Assembly (NCBI RefSeq): GCF_023913735.1
Contig: NZ_JAMXBH010000018.1
Span: 34,407 to 98,406, forward strand
From: Pseudarthrobacter raffinosi
Lineage (GTDB): Bacteria > Actinomycetota > Actinomycetes > Actinomycetales > Micrococcaceae
Length of the DNA stretch: 64,000 nucleotides
Reading direction: 5' to 3'
Shown here: one piece after another, positions 16,448 to 24,655 of the stretch
How positions within the stretch are numbered: position 1 is the stretch's first letter
Layout: every line of letters starts with the position of its first letter
Program-made: the position numbers and the translations under genes
Notes under the pieces: model-generated
The model's database searches: none
Told to the model about the DNA's origin: nothing
The model's input: only the letters and a program-made list of their open reading frames with translations

Positions 16448-17813
16448 GTCCACCAGCACGTTTGACGTACTGAATCCGGCAACGGAAGAGGTCATCGAGA
16501 CCATAAGCCTTGCAACACTTGCGGACACGGACAGGGCGATCGAGAAGGCCGTCCAGGCCTTCGAGACCTGGCGCCATGTTGCCCCTGCAGACCGGGCCCT
16601 CCTGCTGCGAAGGTTTGCCGCGGTAGTTGACGCCGATCTGGAAAACCTGGCGCAACTGGAGGTCCGCAACGCCGGGCACACCATCGGCAATGCCCGATGG
16701 GAAGCAGGGAATGTCCGCGACGTCCTCACGTACTACTCCGCAGCCCCCGAACGGCACCTTGGCCAGCAGATTCCGGTAGCCGGAGGGGTCAACGTCACCT
16801 TCAACGAACCCCTCGGGGTCGTGGGAGTGATCGTGCCGTGGAATTTCCCCATGCCCATCGCGGCCTGGGGTTTCGCCCCTGCGCTGGCCGCCGGCAACAC
16901 CGTTGTCCTTAAACCGGCGGAACTGACTCCCATGACCGCCATCCGGCTCGGACAGCTGGCTCTGGAAGCGGGGCTGCCCGAAGGGGTCCTGCAGATCATC
17001 CCGGGCAAGGGCTCAGTCGTCGGGGAACGGTTCGTCACCCACCCTGCAGTGCGGAAGGTCGTCTTCACCGGTTCAACCGGCGTCGGCAAGCGGATCATGG
17101 CCGGCTGCGCGGAACAGGTCAAACCCGTGACCCTGGAGCTGGGCGGCAAGAGCGCCAACATCATCTTCGCCGACGCGGACCTCGAAGCCGCTGTCGCGGC
17201 AGCACCCGGCGGCGCTTTTGATAACGCCGGGCAGGACTGCTGCTCCCGCTCCAGAATCCTGGTCCAAAACAGCGTCTATGAAAAATTCCTTGAACTCCTG
17301 GAACCAGTCGTGAAGGCCCTGAAGGTCGGCGACCCCAGCGACGAGGCGTCGTTCATGGGGCCGCTGATTTCCGCAGCCCAACACCGCACAGTCTCCGGCT
17401 TCGTCCCGGACGGGTCATCTGTGGCTTTCCAGGGATCCGCGCCGGACGGCAAGGGGTTTTGGTTCCCTCCCACCGTTCTTACGCCCGCCCGCGAGGACAG
17501 GGTCATGCATGAGGAGATCTTCGGCCCCGTCGTGGCAGTCGTTCCCTTTGAGGACGAAGCCGACGCACGCCGCCTGGCGAATGACTCGATCTACGGCCTG
17601 TCCGGATCCATCTGGACACGGGACATCGGTCAGGCGCTGAGGATGGCCCGGGGACTCGAGTCGGGAAACCTTTCGGTGAACTCCCACTCCTCGGTGCGCT
17701 ACTCCACGCCCTTTGGCGGATTCAAGCAGTCAGGACTCGGACGCGAACTCGGCCCGGACGCCCTGAACGCGTTCACCGAAACAAAAAACGTCTTCATCTC
17801 CACCAACCCATAA
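16428..17813 (+). CDS. aldehyde dehydrogenase (NAD(P)-dependent)
   Basis: A 461-residue ALDH. Cofactor site: VIVPWNFPMPIAAWG and FTGSTGVGKRIM; general-base Glu in LELGGKSANIIF; catalytic Cys in NAGQDCCSRSRIL. The ATG at 16428 is chosen because GGAGAG lies 7 bases before it, while the longer reading lacks a site. The first residues TSTFESTSTFD come from an exact 18-bp tandem duplication (16430-16465) whose first copy contains the stop of the preceding gene. Expected to oxidise the gamma-glutamyl aldehyde formed during amine breakdown. Confidence 0.92.
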   Translation: MSTSTFESTSTFDVLNPATEEVIETISLATLADTDRAIEKAVQAFETWRHVAPADRALLLRRFAAVVDADLENLAQLEVRNAGHTIGNARWEAGNVRDVLTYYSAAPERHLGQQIPVAGGVNVTFNEPLGVVGVIVPWNFPMPIAAWGFAPALAAGNTVVLKPAELTPMTAIRLGQLALEAGLPEGVLQIIPGKGSVVGERFVTHPAVRKVVFTGSTGVGKRIMAGCAEQVKPVTLELGGKSANIIFADADLEAAVAAAPGGAFDNAGQDCCSRSRILVQNSVYEKFLELLEPVVKALKVGDPSDEASFMGPLISAAQHRTVSGFVPDGSSVAFQGSAPDGKGFWFPPTVLTPAREDRVMHEEIFGPVVAVVPFEDEADARRLANDSIYGLSGSIWTRDIGQALRMARGLESGNLSVNSHSSVRYSTPFGGFKQSGLGRELGPDALNAFTETKNVFISTNP

Positions 17814-17839
17814 CGTCCCCACCACAAAAGGAAGAAAAA

Positions 17840-18619
17840 ATGATTGAAGTAATTTCCAACCGCCTCAAGGGACGCAGCGCTGTCATCACCGGCGGCGCCA
17901 GCGGCATCGGGCTGGCCACAGCTCGCCGGTTCGCCGCGGAAGGCGCCCATGTGGTCATCGCTGATCTGGACCCGACCGCCGGGCAGCGCGCAGCCGACGA
18001 GGTCGGCGGCCTCTATGTGAAGGTGGATGTCACCAGCGAAGAGGAAGTGAAGAACCTCTACGCCATCACCAACGAAACGTACGGAAGCGTGGACATCAGC
18101 TTCAACAACGCGGGAATCTCGCCGGCAGACGATGCCTCAATCATCGATACAGGAATCGATGCGTGGCGCAGGGTCCAGGAAGTAAACCTGACCTCCGTTT
18201 TCTACTGCTGCAAATACGCCCTCCCTTACATGCAGGCACAAGGGAAGGGCTCCATCATCAACACGGCGTCGTTCGTTGCGGTCATGGGTGCTGCCACCTC
18301 GCAGATCTCCTACAGCGCCTCCAAGGGCGGGGTGCTGGCCATGAGCCGGGAACTCGGCGTCGAATTCGCCCGGCAGGGAATCCGGATCAACGCACTCTGC
18401 CCGGGACCCGTCAACACGCCCCTGCTGAAGGAACTGTTCGCCAAGGATCCCGAGAAGGCAGCCCGCCGCCTCGTTCACGTTCCCTTGGGCCGGTTCGCTG
18501 AACCGGAAGAACTGGCAGCAGCAGTCGCCTTCCTCGCCAGCGACGATTCATCCTTCATCACCGCCTCGACCTTCCTGGTTGACGGCGGCATTTCAGGCGC
18601 TTACGTAACACCCGAGTGA
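17840..18619 (+). CDS. short-chain dehydrogenase/reductase
   Basis: A 259-residue classical SDR: nucleotide motif TGGASGIG, NNAG at about residue 95, catalytic Ser in NTASFVAV and YSASK (Tyr-x-x-x-Lys). SD AAGGAAGAA precedes the ATG. It closes the operon after the aldehyde dehydrogenase, 26 bp downstream; a similar SDR often sits at this place in PuuA/PuuD-type actinobacterial operons, and may oxidise the gamma-glutamylated alcohol to the aldehyde, a step otherwise missing from the set. Confidence 0.9.
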   Translation: MIEVISNRLKGRSAVITGGASGIGLATARRFAAEGAHVVIADLDPTAGQRAADEVGGLYVKVDVTSEEEVKNLYAITNETYGSVDISFNNAGISPADDASIIDTGIDAWRRVQEVNLTSVFYCCKYALPYMQAQGKGSIINTASFVAVMGAATSQISYSASKGGVLAMSRELGVEFARQGIRINALCPGPVNTPLLKELFAKDPEKAARRLVHVPLGRFAEPEELAAAVAFLASDDSSFITASTFLVDGGISGAYVTPE

Positions 18620-18691
18620 CGGCCAGGTCTTCCGCGTGGACCCTATCCCCAAGGCACGTGCGCGGCAGATCGGGGGCGTCGCAGATTACTT

Positions 18692-18728
18692 AGCGGACGA
18701 CGGCGGGAGGCACCCGCCGTCGTCCGCT
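18692..18728. repeat. dispersed palindromic element, copy 3
   Basis: Arms AGCGGACGACGGCGGG and CCCGCCGTCGTCCGCT with a four-base loop region. It sits exactly at the 5' break of the TetR relic and 72 bp after the SDR stop. Confidence 0.9.
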
Positions 18729-19050
18729 TGGCGACGCCCTGGCGGGGCTGCGGGAGGCGGCGCTTGCCGGGGTTTCGGTGATTCCAGACCTGGCGGTCAC
18801 GCGCGGGCGGCTGCGGCTGATCGCCGAGCATCCCGAGCTGGCCAGCCGGAGTTACGAGTCCCTGGCGCCGCAGCGCGAGCGCGCCCGGGCGTACCTTGTT
18901 TCGGCAGGAGTCGACGAGGATGTGGCGGGGTATCTGTGCGCCGCGTTCGTGGGCGCCACGTTCGAGGCCTGGATGCGGTGGGCCGCGGGGACGGATCCGG
19001 ATCCCGTCCCCTATCTGGTGGCGGCCGCCGGGGTGCTGCGCCTGCCGTAG
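18724..19050 (+). pseudogene. TetR-family regulator relic (C-terminal domain only)
   Basis: An open frame from the palindromic repeat to a TAG at 19050 encodes DALAGLREAALAGVSVIPDL then the helical C-terminal domain of a TetR regulator (AEHPELASRSYESLAPQRER; VAGYLCAAFVGATFEAWMRW). The DNA-binding helix-turn-helix is missing, and the break coincides with repeat copy 3. Confidence 0.7.
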
Positions 19051-19060
19051 CACCCCGATT

Positions 19061-19099
19061 AAACGCAAGCGGACGACGGCGGGAGGTCCGCTTGCGTTT
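19061..19099. repeat. dispersed palindromic element, copy 4 (rearranged)
   Basis: The outer stem is extended (AAACGCAAGCGGAC pairs with GTCCGCTTGCGTTT), but the inner right arm is deleted. It lies 10 bp after the TetR relic and before the convergent DUF1445 gene. Confidence 0.8.
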
Positions 19100-19211
19100 G
19101 CGGCATTTACTGTCTGTGGTGTTCAGCAGTGGCCACGCGGGCCTCGCGCGAATCCGTCTTGTTTGCCGGGAGGCCGGCGGGCCCGCTTCTCGGCCACGGG
19201 AAGTCTCCGCT

Positions 19212-20015
19212 TCACGATGGCTCTCCCGCCGGTTCCCGGTAGGTGCTTTCCGGAACATCAGTGATGAACATGTGTCCGGGAGCGTGGCCGATGGCGAAGG
19301 AGGGCCTGGATGCCATCACTGCGCTCTGCGGTGTCACGCCGCAGGCCCAGAAAACCGGCACCTCCCCTGGCCGGATCTCCACCGCATCCCCGAAGTCGGG
19401 GCGGTTGATGTCGGCAATGCCCAGATCCTCCGGTGACCCGACGTGGACCGGGCTGCCGTGGACCTTCGGCACTTCCGACGTGACCCTGACGGCGGTTTCA
19501 ACCAGCCCGGGCAGCATCGGGCGCATGGAGACCACCATGGGGCCGTGGATCCTGCCGGCAGGGGTGCACTCGACGTTTGTGCGGTACATGGGGACGTTGC
19601 GGCCGGTTTCGGTGTGCCGCAGCGGGATCCCTTCGCTGGCCAGCGCGGCTTCGAAGGTGAAGCTGCAGCCGATGAGGACGGCCACCATGTCGTCACGCCA
19701 GACTGACGCGACGTCGGTGACCTCCTCGGCCAGTTCGCCGTCCACCCACACCCGATAGGCGGGGATATCGGTGCGGATATCGGAGCCGGGCGCCAGGGCG
19801 CTTTCATACTGTCCCGCCGGAATGATGTCGATGACGGGGCAGGCTTTGGGGTTCAGCCGGCAGAATTCGATGAACTCATCGGCGTAGTCTGCCGTGACCG
19901 CTATCAGGTTCGCCTGGGTGTAGCCGTCGCTCCAGCCGGAGGTGGGGGTGACCAGGCCGTTGCGGAACTTCAGGCGTGCGTCGGCGGGGGCCAGGAGGGC
20001 GTGTGGCTGGCTCAC
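19212..20015 (-). CDS. DUF1445 putative hydro-lyase
   Basis: A 267-residue member of the DUF1445/D-glutamate cyclase-like hydro-lyase family. Typical segments: [51 protein letters not shown], and the C-terminal [20 protein letters not shown] with [13 protein letters not shown]. It overlaps the MFS transporter gene by 4 bp, so it is the second gene of a two-gene operon. Family members commonly sit next to transporters for small acids; a dehydration/hydration of an imported amino or hydroxy acid is likely but the substrate is unknown. Confidence 0.88.
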   Translation of the reverse strand: MSQPHALLAPADARLKFRNGLVTPTSGWSDGYTQANLIAVTADYADEFIEFCRLNPKACPVIDIIPAGQYESALAPGSDIRTDIPAYRVWVDGELAEEVTDVASVWRDDMVAVLIGCSFTFEAALASEGIPLRHTETGRNVPMYRTNVECTPAGRIHGPMVVSMRPMLPGLVETAVRVTSEVPKVHGSPVHVGSPEDLGIADINRPDFGDAVEIRPGEVPVFWACGVTPQSAVMASRPSFAIGHAPGHMFITDVPESTYREPAGEPS

Positions 20016-21376
20016 TTGGACTCCACAAGTTCAGCCGGCGCCTGCCCGGCCTGCAGGTATTCCTCATCCTCGGCAACGTTGGAGTCGCGGCCCAGGGCCA
20101 GGCCAACCAGGGTCAGCAGGCAGGCGACGCTGAGGTAGACGGCCACCGGGACCCAGCTGTCATAGGTGCTCAGCAGGAGGGTGAACATAAACGGTGCGAT
20201 GGCGCCGCCGATGATGCCGGCGAACGTGTAGGCCAGTGAGCTGCCGGTGGAACGGAGCCGCGGCGAGAACTGCTCGACGACGAACGCTGCCTGGGGTCCG
20301 TACATAAACGAGTGGCAGAGCAGGCCCAGCACGATGCCCACGACCAGCATGACCGGGGACCGTCCCTCAAGAACGATGAAGAACAGGTAGGACCAGACGG
20401 CAGCGCCAACTGCGGCGATTCCGTAAACCATGCGGCGGTTGATGCGGTCGGAGATGGCTCCGGCGAGAGGCATGGTGAAGATCTGGAGGGCTGACCCGAT
20501 CAGGACGGCGACGAGAACCTGGCCGCGGTCGAAGCCGAGCTCCTGGATGCCGTAGGTGAGCGTGAAGACGGTGCACATGGCGTACAGAACGTCCGGGCCA
20601 ATGCGGCTGAGCATGGCGGCGATGAGGGGCCGGCGCTGGGTGGCCAGCACTTCGCGGATGGGGGCCTTGGGCTTGTCGCCCCGGGCTTCCATGGCCTTGA
20701 AGATGGGGGTGTCTTCGAGCTTGAGCCGGATCCAGAGCCCGAAGGCCACCAGCAGCGCGGAGATCAGGAACGCGATCCGCCAGCCGAAGCTCAGGAAGTC
20801 TTCTTCGGACAGGGTCAGGGTGAGGACGGCGAGTGCACCGTTGGCCATGAGGTTGCCGGCGGGCGGGCCGATCTGTGCGGCAGAGGCCCAGAATCCGCGC
20901 TTGTTCGGGTCGCCGAATTCGCTGGAGAGCAGGACCGCGCCGCCCCATTCGCCGCCGACGCCAACGCCCTGGGCGAAGCGGAGGAACACGAGGATGGCGG
21001 GGGCGATGACGCCGATGTTGTCATACGTGGGCAGCAGGCCGATGAGGAACGTGGCCACGCCGATCAGCATCAGCGTAATGACCAGGATCTTCTTGCGGCC
21101 GATCTCGTCCCCAAGCCGTCCGAAGATGATGCCGCCTACGGGACGGGAGATGTAACCCACGGCGTAGGTGGAGAAGGCCAGCAGGGTACCCGTGACGGGG
21201 TCCGAGGCCGGGAAGAAGATAAGCGGGAAGACGATCGCAGCGGCCGCGGAGTAGACGGCGAAGTCGTAGAACTCCAGCGCGGTTCCGGTCAGGCTGGCCG
21301 CGAATGCCTTGTACATGTCCTTGCGCGCCACCGGGGGCTTTGCGTCAACGGGGGCCATGGCTTGGGGAGTGGCCAT
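20012..21376 (-). CDS. MFS transporter, metabolite:H+ symporter (MHS) type
   Basis: A 454-residue permease with 12 predicted membrane segments. The MHS signature [21 protein letters not shown] lies after helix 2 (shown here as [16 protein letters not shown]), and [18 protein letters not shown] is the diagnostic helix-5 region. Relatives carry alpha-ketoglutarate, proline/betaine, shikimate or similar small acids. It is the promoter-proximal gene of the operon with the DUF1445 hydro-lyase, and two operator-like palindromes lie about 160-185 bp upstream. Confidence 0.9.
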   Translation of the reverse strand: MATPQAMAPVDAKPPVARKDMYKAFAASLTGTALEFYDFAVYSAAAAIVFPLIFFPASDPVTGTLLAFSTYAVGYISRPVGGIIFGRLGDEIGRKKILVITLMLIGVATFLIGLLPTYDNIGVIAPAILVFLRFAQGVGVGGEWGGAVLLSSEFGDPNKRGFWASAAQIGPPAGNLMANGALAVLTLTLSEEDFLSFGWRIAFLISALLVAFGLWIRLKLEDTPIFKAMEARGDKPKAPIREVLATQRRPLIAAMLSRIGPDVLYAMCTVFTLTYGIQELGFDRGQVLVAVLIGSALQIFTMPLAGAISDRINRRMVYGIAAVGAAVWSYLFFIVLEGRSPVMLVVGIVLGLLCHSFMYGPQAAFVVEQFSPRLRSTGSSLAYTFAGIIGGAIAPFMFTLLLSTYDSWVPVAVYLSVACLLTLVGLALGRDSNVAEDEEYLQAGQAPAELVESK

Positions 21377-21534
21377 GTTAAACCTCCATGAAGAGAGTTG
21401 ATGTCATCCGTGTTCGGGATGGATGGTGCTGGTGAGCATGCTTCTGTCTCGCCTGCGTGCGGCGTTGCAGGGTGGGACATTTGGGCGCTTGCCGTCAGGA
21501 TGGCTGCGGAAGTCGGAATTGCGGCGATCGTTGG

Positions 21535-21547
21535 ATTGTTGAACAAT
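21535..21547. promoter_or_regulatory. operator-like palindrome ATTGTTGAACAAT
   Basis: Perfect 6-bp arms around a central G, 16 bp centre-to-centre from a second copy. TTGT-n3-ACAA fits operators of FadR-type GntR regulators. Lies upstream of the MFS/DUF1445 operon. Confidence 0.55.
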
Positions 21548-21550
21548 CCT

Positions 21551-21563
21551 CTTGTTGAACAAG
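21551..21563. promoter_or_regulatory. operator-like palindrome CTTGTTGAACAAG
   Basis: Second of the twin sites; the same TTGTTGAACAA core with perfectly complementary outer bases (C and G), which argues that the symmetry is selected. Confidence 0.55.
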
Positions 21564-21684
21564 CTACGCGACGCAGATCACACCGTCAAGGGGTTCATGG
21601 GATTCAGACGCCGCCGGCAGTTGCGGAGTTGAGGGCGCGGGCCATCGCAAGAGGAGCCGGGCGTAGGGCTTACTTCGAGGGAAG

Positions 21685-21727
21685 GGAAGCGGACGGCGGC
21701 GGGGGGCTCCCGCCGTCGTCCGCTTCC
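21685..21727. repeat. dispersed palindromic element, copy 5
   Basis: GGAAGCGGAC... pairs with ...GTCCGCTTCC, so the stem is extended by three outer pairs compared with copy 6. It ends 9 bp from the stop codon of the minus-strand phosphoesterase gene. Confidence 0.9.
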
Positions 21728-21736
21728 GTTTGGTGC

Positions 21737-22776
21737 CTACTGGCTGAAGGGGACCTTCTCCCAGCTCAGGACATCATCGCTGTCGCTGCTGTTGCCGACC
21801 ACCGTGAACCTGACGTAGTTGGTGGCGTTGGCCGATCCGTCCACGGTGATGCGCTGCAGGTCATCCGCGGCGGGCTGGCCGTAGACCTCCAGCCATGGTG
21901 AGCCTTCCGCCAGCGGCTGGTTCTCGGCAAAGACGTGGCTGTCGCCGTTGATGAGATAGACCGGGCGGTCAAAGCGGTTGGTCTCTTCAATGATGGCCGC
22001 AACGATCTCCCGGAACCGGAGACTGTTTCCGGGTTGGCAGCGGCCGCGGCGAGCAGCGACGGATCAAACATGTCGGCCTGCGTCATCAGCACCACGGCGC
22101 GGTCGTTGCGGCGCTCGGCGTCGGTGAACGTGTCACGTATCTGGCCCAGGACGGCATCCGTCCGGTGCTCAACTTCGGCCAGCTGCTCGGGCGTGGGTGT
22201 GGTTTCGCCCAGGCCGCTCCATGGAAGCAGCGAGTTGTTGCTGCCCTGGACGTTCACCACGGAGAAGGCCACGCGGTTCTGGGTGAAGCGGACATTTTCC
22301 GGAAGCCCAAGCTTCTCTTGCGTCTTGACCGGCATGGTTGCGCCCAGGGTCTTGCCGGGCTCGTCGAAGAAGACGTCCCGCAGCTTGTCCAGCCGTTCCA
22401 GCGGGTTGTAGGCGCCGTTGTTAGTGCGGTGGCAGTCCACCCACTCGTTGTCGCCCGGGGTGAAGACCAGCGGGTGCTCGAAAGTGTCGAACTGTGAGCG
22501 GATGTCGGCGAAGTACTCGTCTGAGCACACCGAGGAGCCGTTCTTGATGTCGCCCACATGGGTGACGAACTTCAGCGCCCTGTCGCCGTTGATGTCCTGG
22601 ATGCGGGACGGGAACTTGGCGATTTCGGCGGCGCCGTAGGGAATGTCGCCGATGACGCCAAAGGTGAAAGCCTGGCTGTCAGAGGTGTTATTGGCTGCGA
22701 TGGCGGGCTGGGACGCAAGGAGGCCGAGCGCCAGGACGGCCGCCGCCGTCGTCGTTTTCACGGTCTTTGAAGGCAT
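21737..22776 (-). pseudogene. secreted metallophosphoesterase, frameshifted
   Basis: An N-terminal signal peptide (TTAAAVLALGLLASQPAIAA) precedes a calcineurin-like phosphoesterase: TFGVIGDIPYGA, THVGDIKNGSSVC, FTPGDNEWVDC. The frame breaks at about 22015: the first frame goes off after ANPETVSG, and the neighbouring frame continues with FREIVAAIIEETNRFDRP, YLINGDSHVFAENQPLAEG and ends VLSWEKVPFSQ at a TAG at 21737. A single missing base explains it. GDSH is the expected metal-binding motif, so the break removes an essential part of the site. Either recent loss or a sequencing error. Confidence 0.85.
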
Positions 22777-22811
22777 GGTGGTGTTCCTGTGTCTGCTGAG
22801 TGGGGGCGGCT

Positions 22812-23669
22812 TTAGAGCGTGCGGGCGGCGAGGAACTGTTCCAGCGCCTCAAGGTCGTCGGTGTTGATGTGGTCCACGCCGGCGTCGAAGAGTTCGTTCC
22901 AGACAGCTTCGCGTGCGGCGCCGGGCTGGTCAGGGGTGGCCCAGAAGCGGACCCGGTAGCCCTGGGCGTGTGCCTCTGTCACGTATGCGTGGAGCTTGGT
23001 GCGTTCTGCCTCGGGCATGGGGCCCACGCCCTGCCAGGTGAAGAGCTTGGTCCAGTTGTCGCTGATCAGCGGCATCAGCCCGGCAGGCATGCCGGAGGTG
23101 AGGTCGGCGGAGCGTCCGTCATAGAAGCCGAACCGCTTTTCCTGCGCCTGCATGGTGGCCAAGGGGCGGTTTCCGCTGATGACGGCGGTGACGGGCCCGG
23201 TTTTGGTGGTGCCGTTGCTGTAGCGGCTCATGATGTCCCGGTGCTCGGCCAGTTCCTGCTCGATGGCGGCGTAGGTGGCCTCGCCCTCACTCTTGATGTC
23301 GATCAGGAGCTGCAGGCTGCCGTCCCAGTGCGGGTAAACGCTGTGGCCCTGGTTCCGCACCAGCTCGTCCAGGGGATCGAGGTAGAGGCTCTCGAGCGTT
23401 ACTCCGGGCTTGGCGTCCTCGAGGTCGTGGGCCACCAGCAGTTCGCCGTCCACCAGCCACACGTCGGCTTCGACGCTGGTGAAGCCGTGCTCCAGGGCGT
23501 CGAACAGGGGTCGGTCGTGCTCATAGTCGTTGTGGGCATGGGCTGCGGCCAGCGGCTGTCCGAGGACCACGGACGACGGCGCATTGGCGGGATTTGCGGC
23601 CGGCGGGGCGGCGATTCCGGTCAGGGAGGTGAGGGCTACGAGGGCTGTGACGGCGCTTTTCAGGAACAC
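22812..23669 (-). CDS. secreted glycerophosphodiester phosphodiesterase / PI-PLC-like protein
   Basis: A 285-residue secreted protein. The GTG at 23669 is preferred because AAGGAG lies just before it and the product then begins with a signal peptide (FLKSAVTALVALTSLTGIAA). The TIM-barrel starts with AAAHAHNDYEHDRPLFDAL and continues EADVWLVDGELLVAHD, which carry the catalytic His and acidic metal ligands of this superfamily; the C-terminal RVRFWATPD and DHINTDDLEAL complete it. It is 35 bp upstream of the frameshifted phosphoesterase, so the two probably formed a phosphate-scavenging pair. Confidence 0.82.
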   Translation of the reverse strand: MFLKSAVTALVALTSLTGIAAPPAANPANAPSSVVLGQPLAAAHAHNDYEHDRPLFDALEHGFTSVEADVWLVDGELLVAHDLEDAKPGVTLESLYLDPLDELVRNQGHSVYPHWDGSLQLLIDIKSEGEATYAAIEQELAEHRDIMSRYSNGTTKTGPVTAVISGNRPLATMQAQEKRFGFYDGRSADLTSGMPAGLMPLISDNWTKLFTWQGVGPMPEAERTKLHAYVTEAHAQGYRVRFWATPDQPGAAREAVWNELFDAGVDHINTDDLEALEQFLAARTL

Positions 23670-23908
23670 GGGGTTCTCCTTGGTACAGCAGGGTCGGTTC
23701 ATTTCCCAGGCGATGGAGGCGCTGGGCGGCGGTGCGTGAAAAGACTTCCTGCTGCCGGAGAACGGGCGTTGCGCCAACGGTTTCGGGACGGTGAACAGGA
23801 GGCGTCGTTTGGACCATATGGCTACGGCCGCTCGCCTACGTCCGCGGGTTTTGAGGGAGGAGAGGATCAGGCCACAGCGTTATGGCGTGATTTCGATACC
23901 ATGCCAGC

Positions 23909-24121
23909 ATGAGCACACGTGATACTCCTGCGCAGATCGGCGACCTTCCGCCGATCGGACGCCCGGCGAACAGCGCCCTGCTCGAGGCAGGCATTAGCAC
24001 TTTGGCTCAAGTTGCTGCCTGCAGCCGCAGCCAATTGCTCGCCATGCACGGCGTGGGGCCCAAGGCTGTCCGGATTCTGGAAGCCGCGCTCCAGGCTCAA
24101 GGGCTACGGTTCGCTGACTGA
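23909..24121 (+). CDS. small helix-hairpin-helix protein
   Basis: A 70-residue protein consisting almost only of a helix-hairpin-helix fold: IGRPANSALLEAGISTLAQV then LLAMHGVGPKAVRILEAAL, with the hairpin GVGP. This fold resembles the C-terminal domain of RNA polymerase alpha subunit and binds DNA or protein non-specifically. No operon partner. Confidence 0.7.
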   Translation: MSTRDTPAQIGDLPPIGRPANSALLEAGISTLAQVAACSRSQLLAMHGVGPKAVRILEAALQAQGLRFAD

Positions 24122-24260
24122 CCACCCACCCTGCATTCTCCGGGCTGGAAACACCAGGATGCCCGCCGCCTGGGTGACGTTATCCAATTCCCGGGCGCCC
24201 GCACGGATCAGCAGGCATAAGCTGATATCAGCACGTCTCTTCCAGCGCCGGGAGGTCATC

Positions 24261-24584
24261 ATGGACACTGAAACCGCCGATGTTATCGGCCATGATGTCA
24301 CCACCATCGTCTGCGTGTGCGGCAACACCGTCAGCAAGGACGGGTTGATTCAGGCCAACTCACAAGGCGTCCCCGTCCACAACGGAGAGAACACTCCGGT
24401 CCCCGCGGAGCTGGCGGAATGGCCTGCGGATGAGGATCTCTACACGCTGTGTCCCTCATGCGGCCGTGTGTACCGTGACTCGGTCATCGAAGAGACCGGG
24501 ACCGCGCCCGTTGCTTTCCGGGTCGACGTCGCCGCCGGCCCAATTGCCGAGGCAATCCGGGTGCACTGGGACCTAAGCACCTAG
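24261..24584 (+). CDS. small protein with zinc-ribbon-like cysteine pairs, function unknown
   Basis: A 107-residue soluble protein. Two cysteine pairs, CVCG near residue 18 and CPSCGRVY near residue 69, are spaced as in zinc ribbons. GGGAGGTC lies 5 bases before the ATG at 24261. A repeat copy follows 15 bp after the stop. I do not recognise a family. Confidence 0.6.
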   Translation: MDTETADVIGHDVTTIVCVCGNTVSKDGLIQANSQGVPVHNGENTPVPAELAEWPADEDLYTLCPSCGRVYRDSVIEETGTAPVAFRVDVAAGPIAEAIRVHWDLST

Positions 24585-24598
24585 CCCAGAAACTGGCA

Positions 24599-24636
24599 GA
24601 GCGGACGACGGCGGGAGGTCCCGCCGTCGTCCGCTC
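24599..24636. repeat. dispersed palindromic element, copy 6 (near-perfect)
   Basis: GAGCGGACGACGGCGGGA pairs with TCCCGCCGTCGTCCGCTC around a two-base centre (GG). It lies between convergent genes, 15 and 20 bp from the two stop codons. Confidence 0.92.
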
Positions 24637-24655
24637 ATAACTGGTGCGGCAAGAG

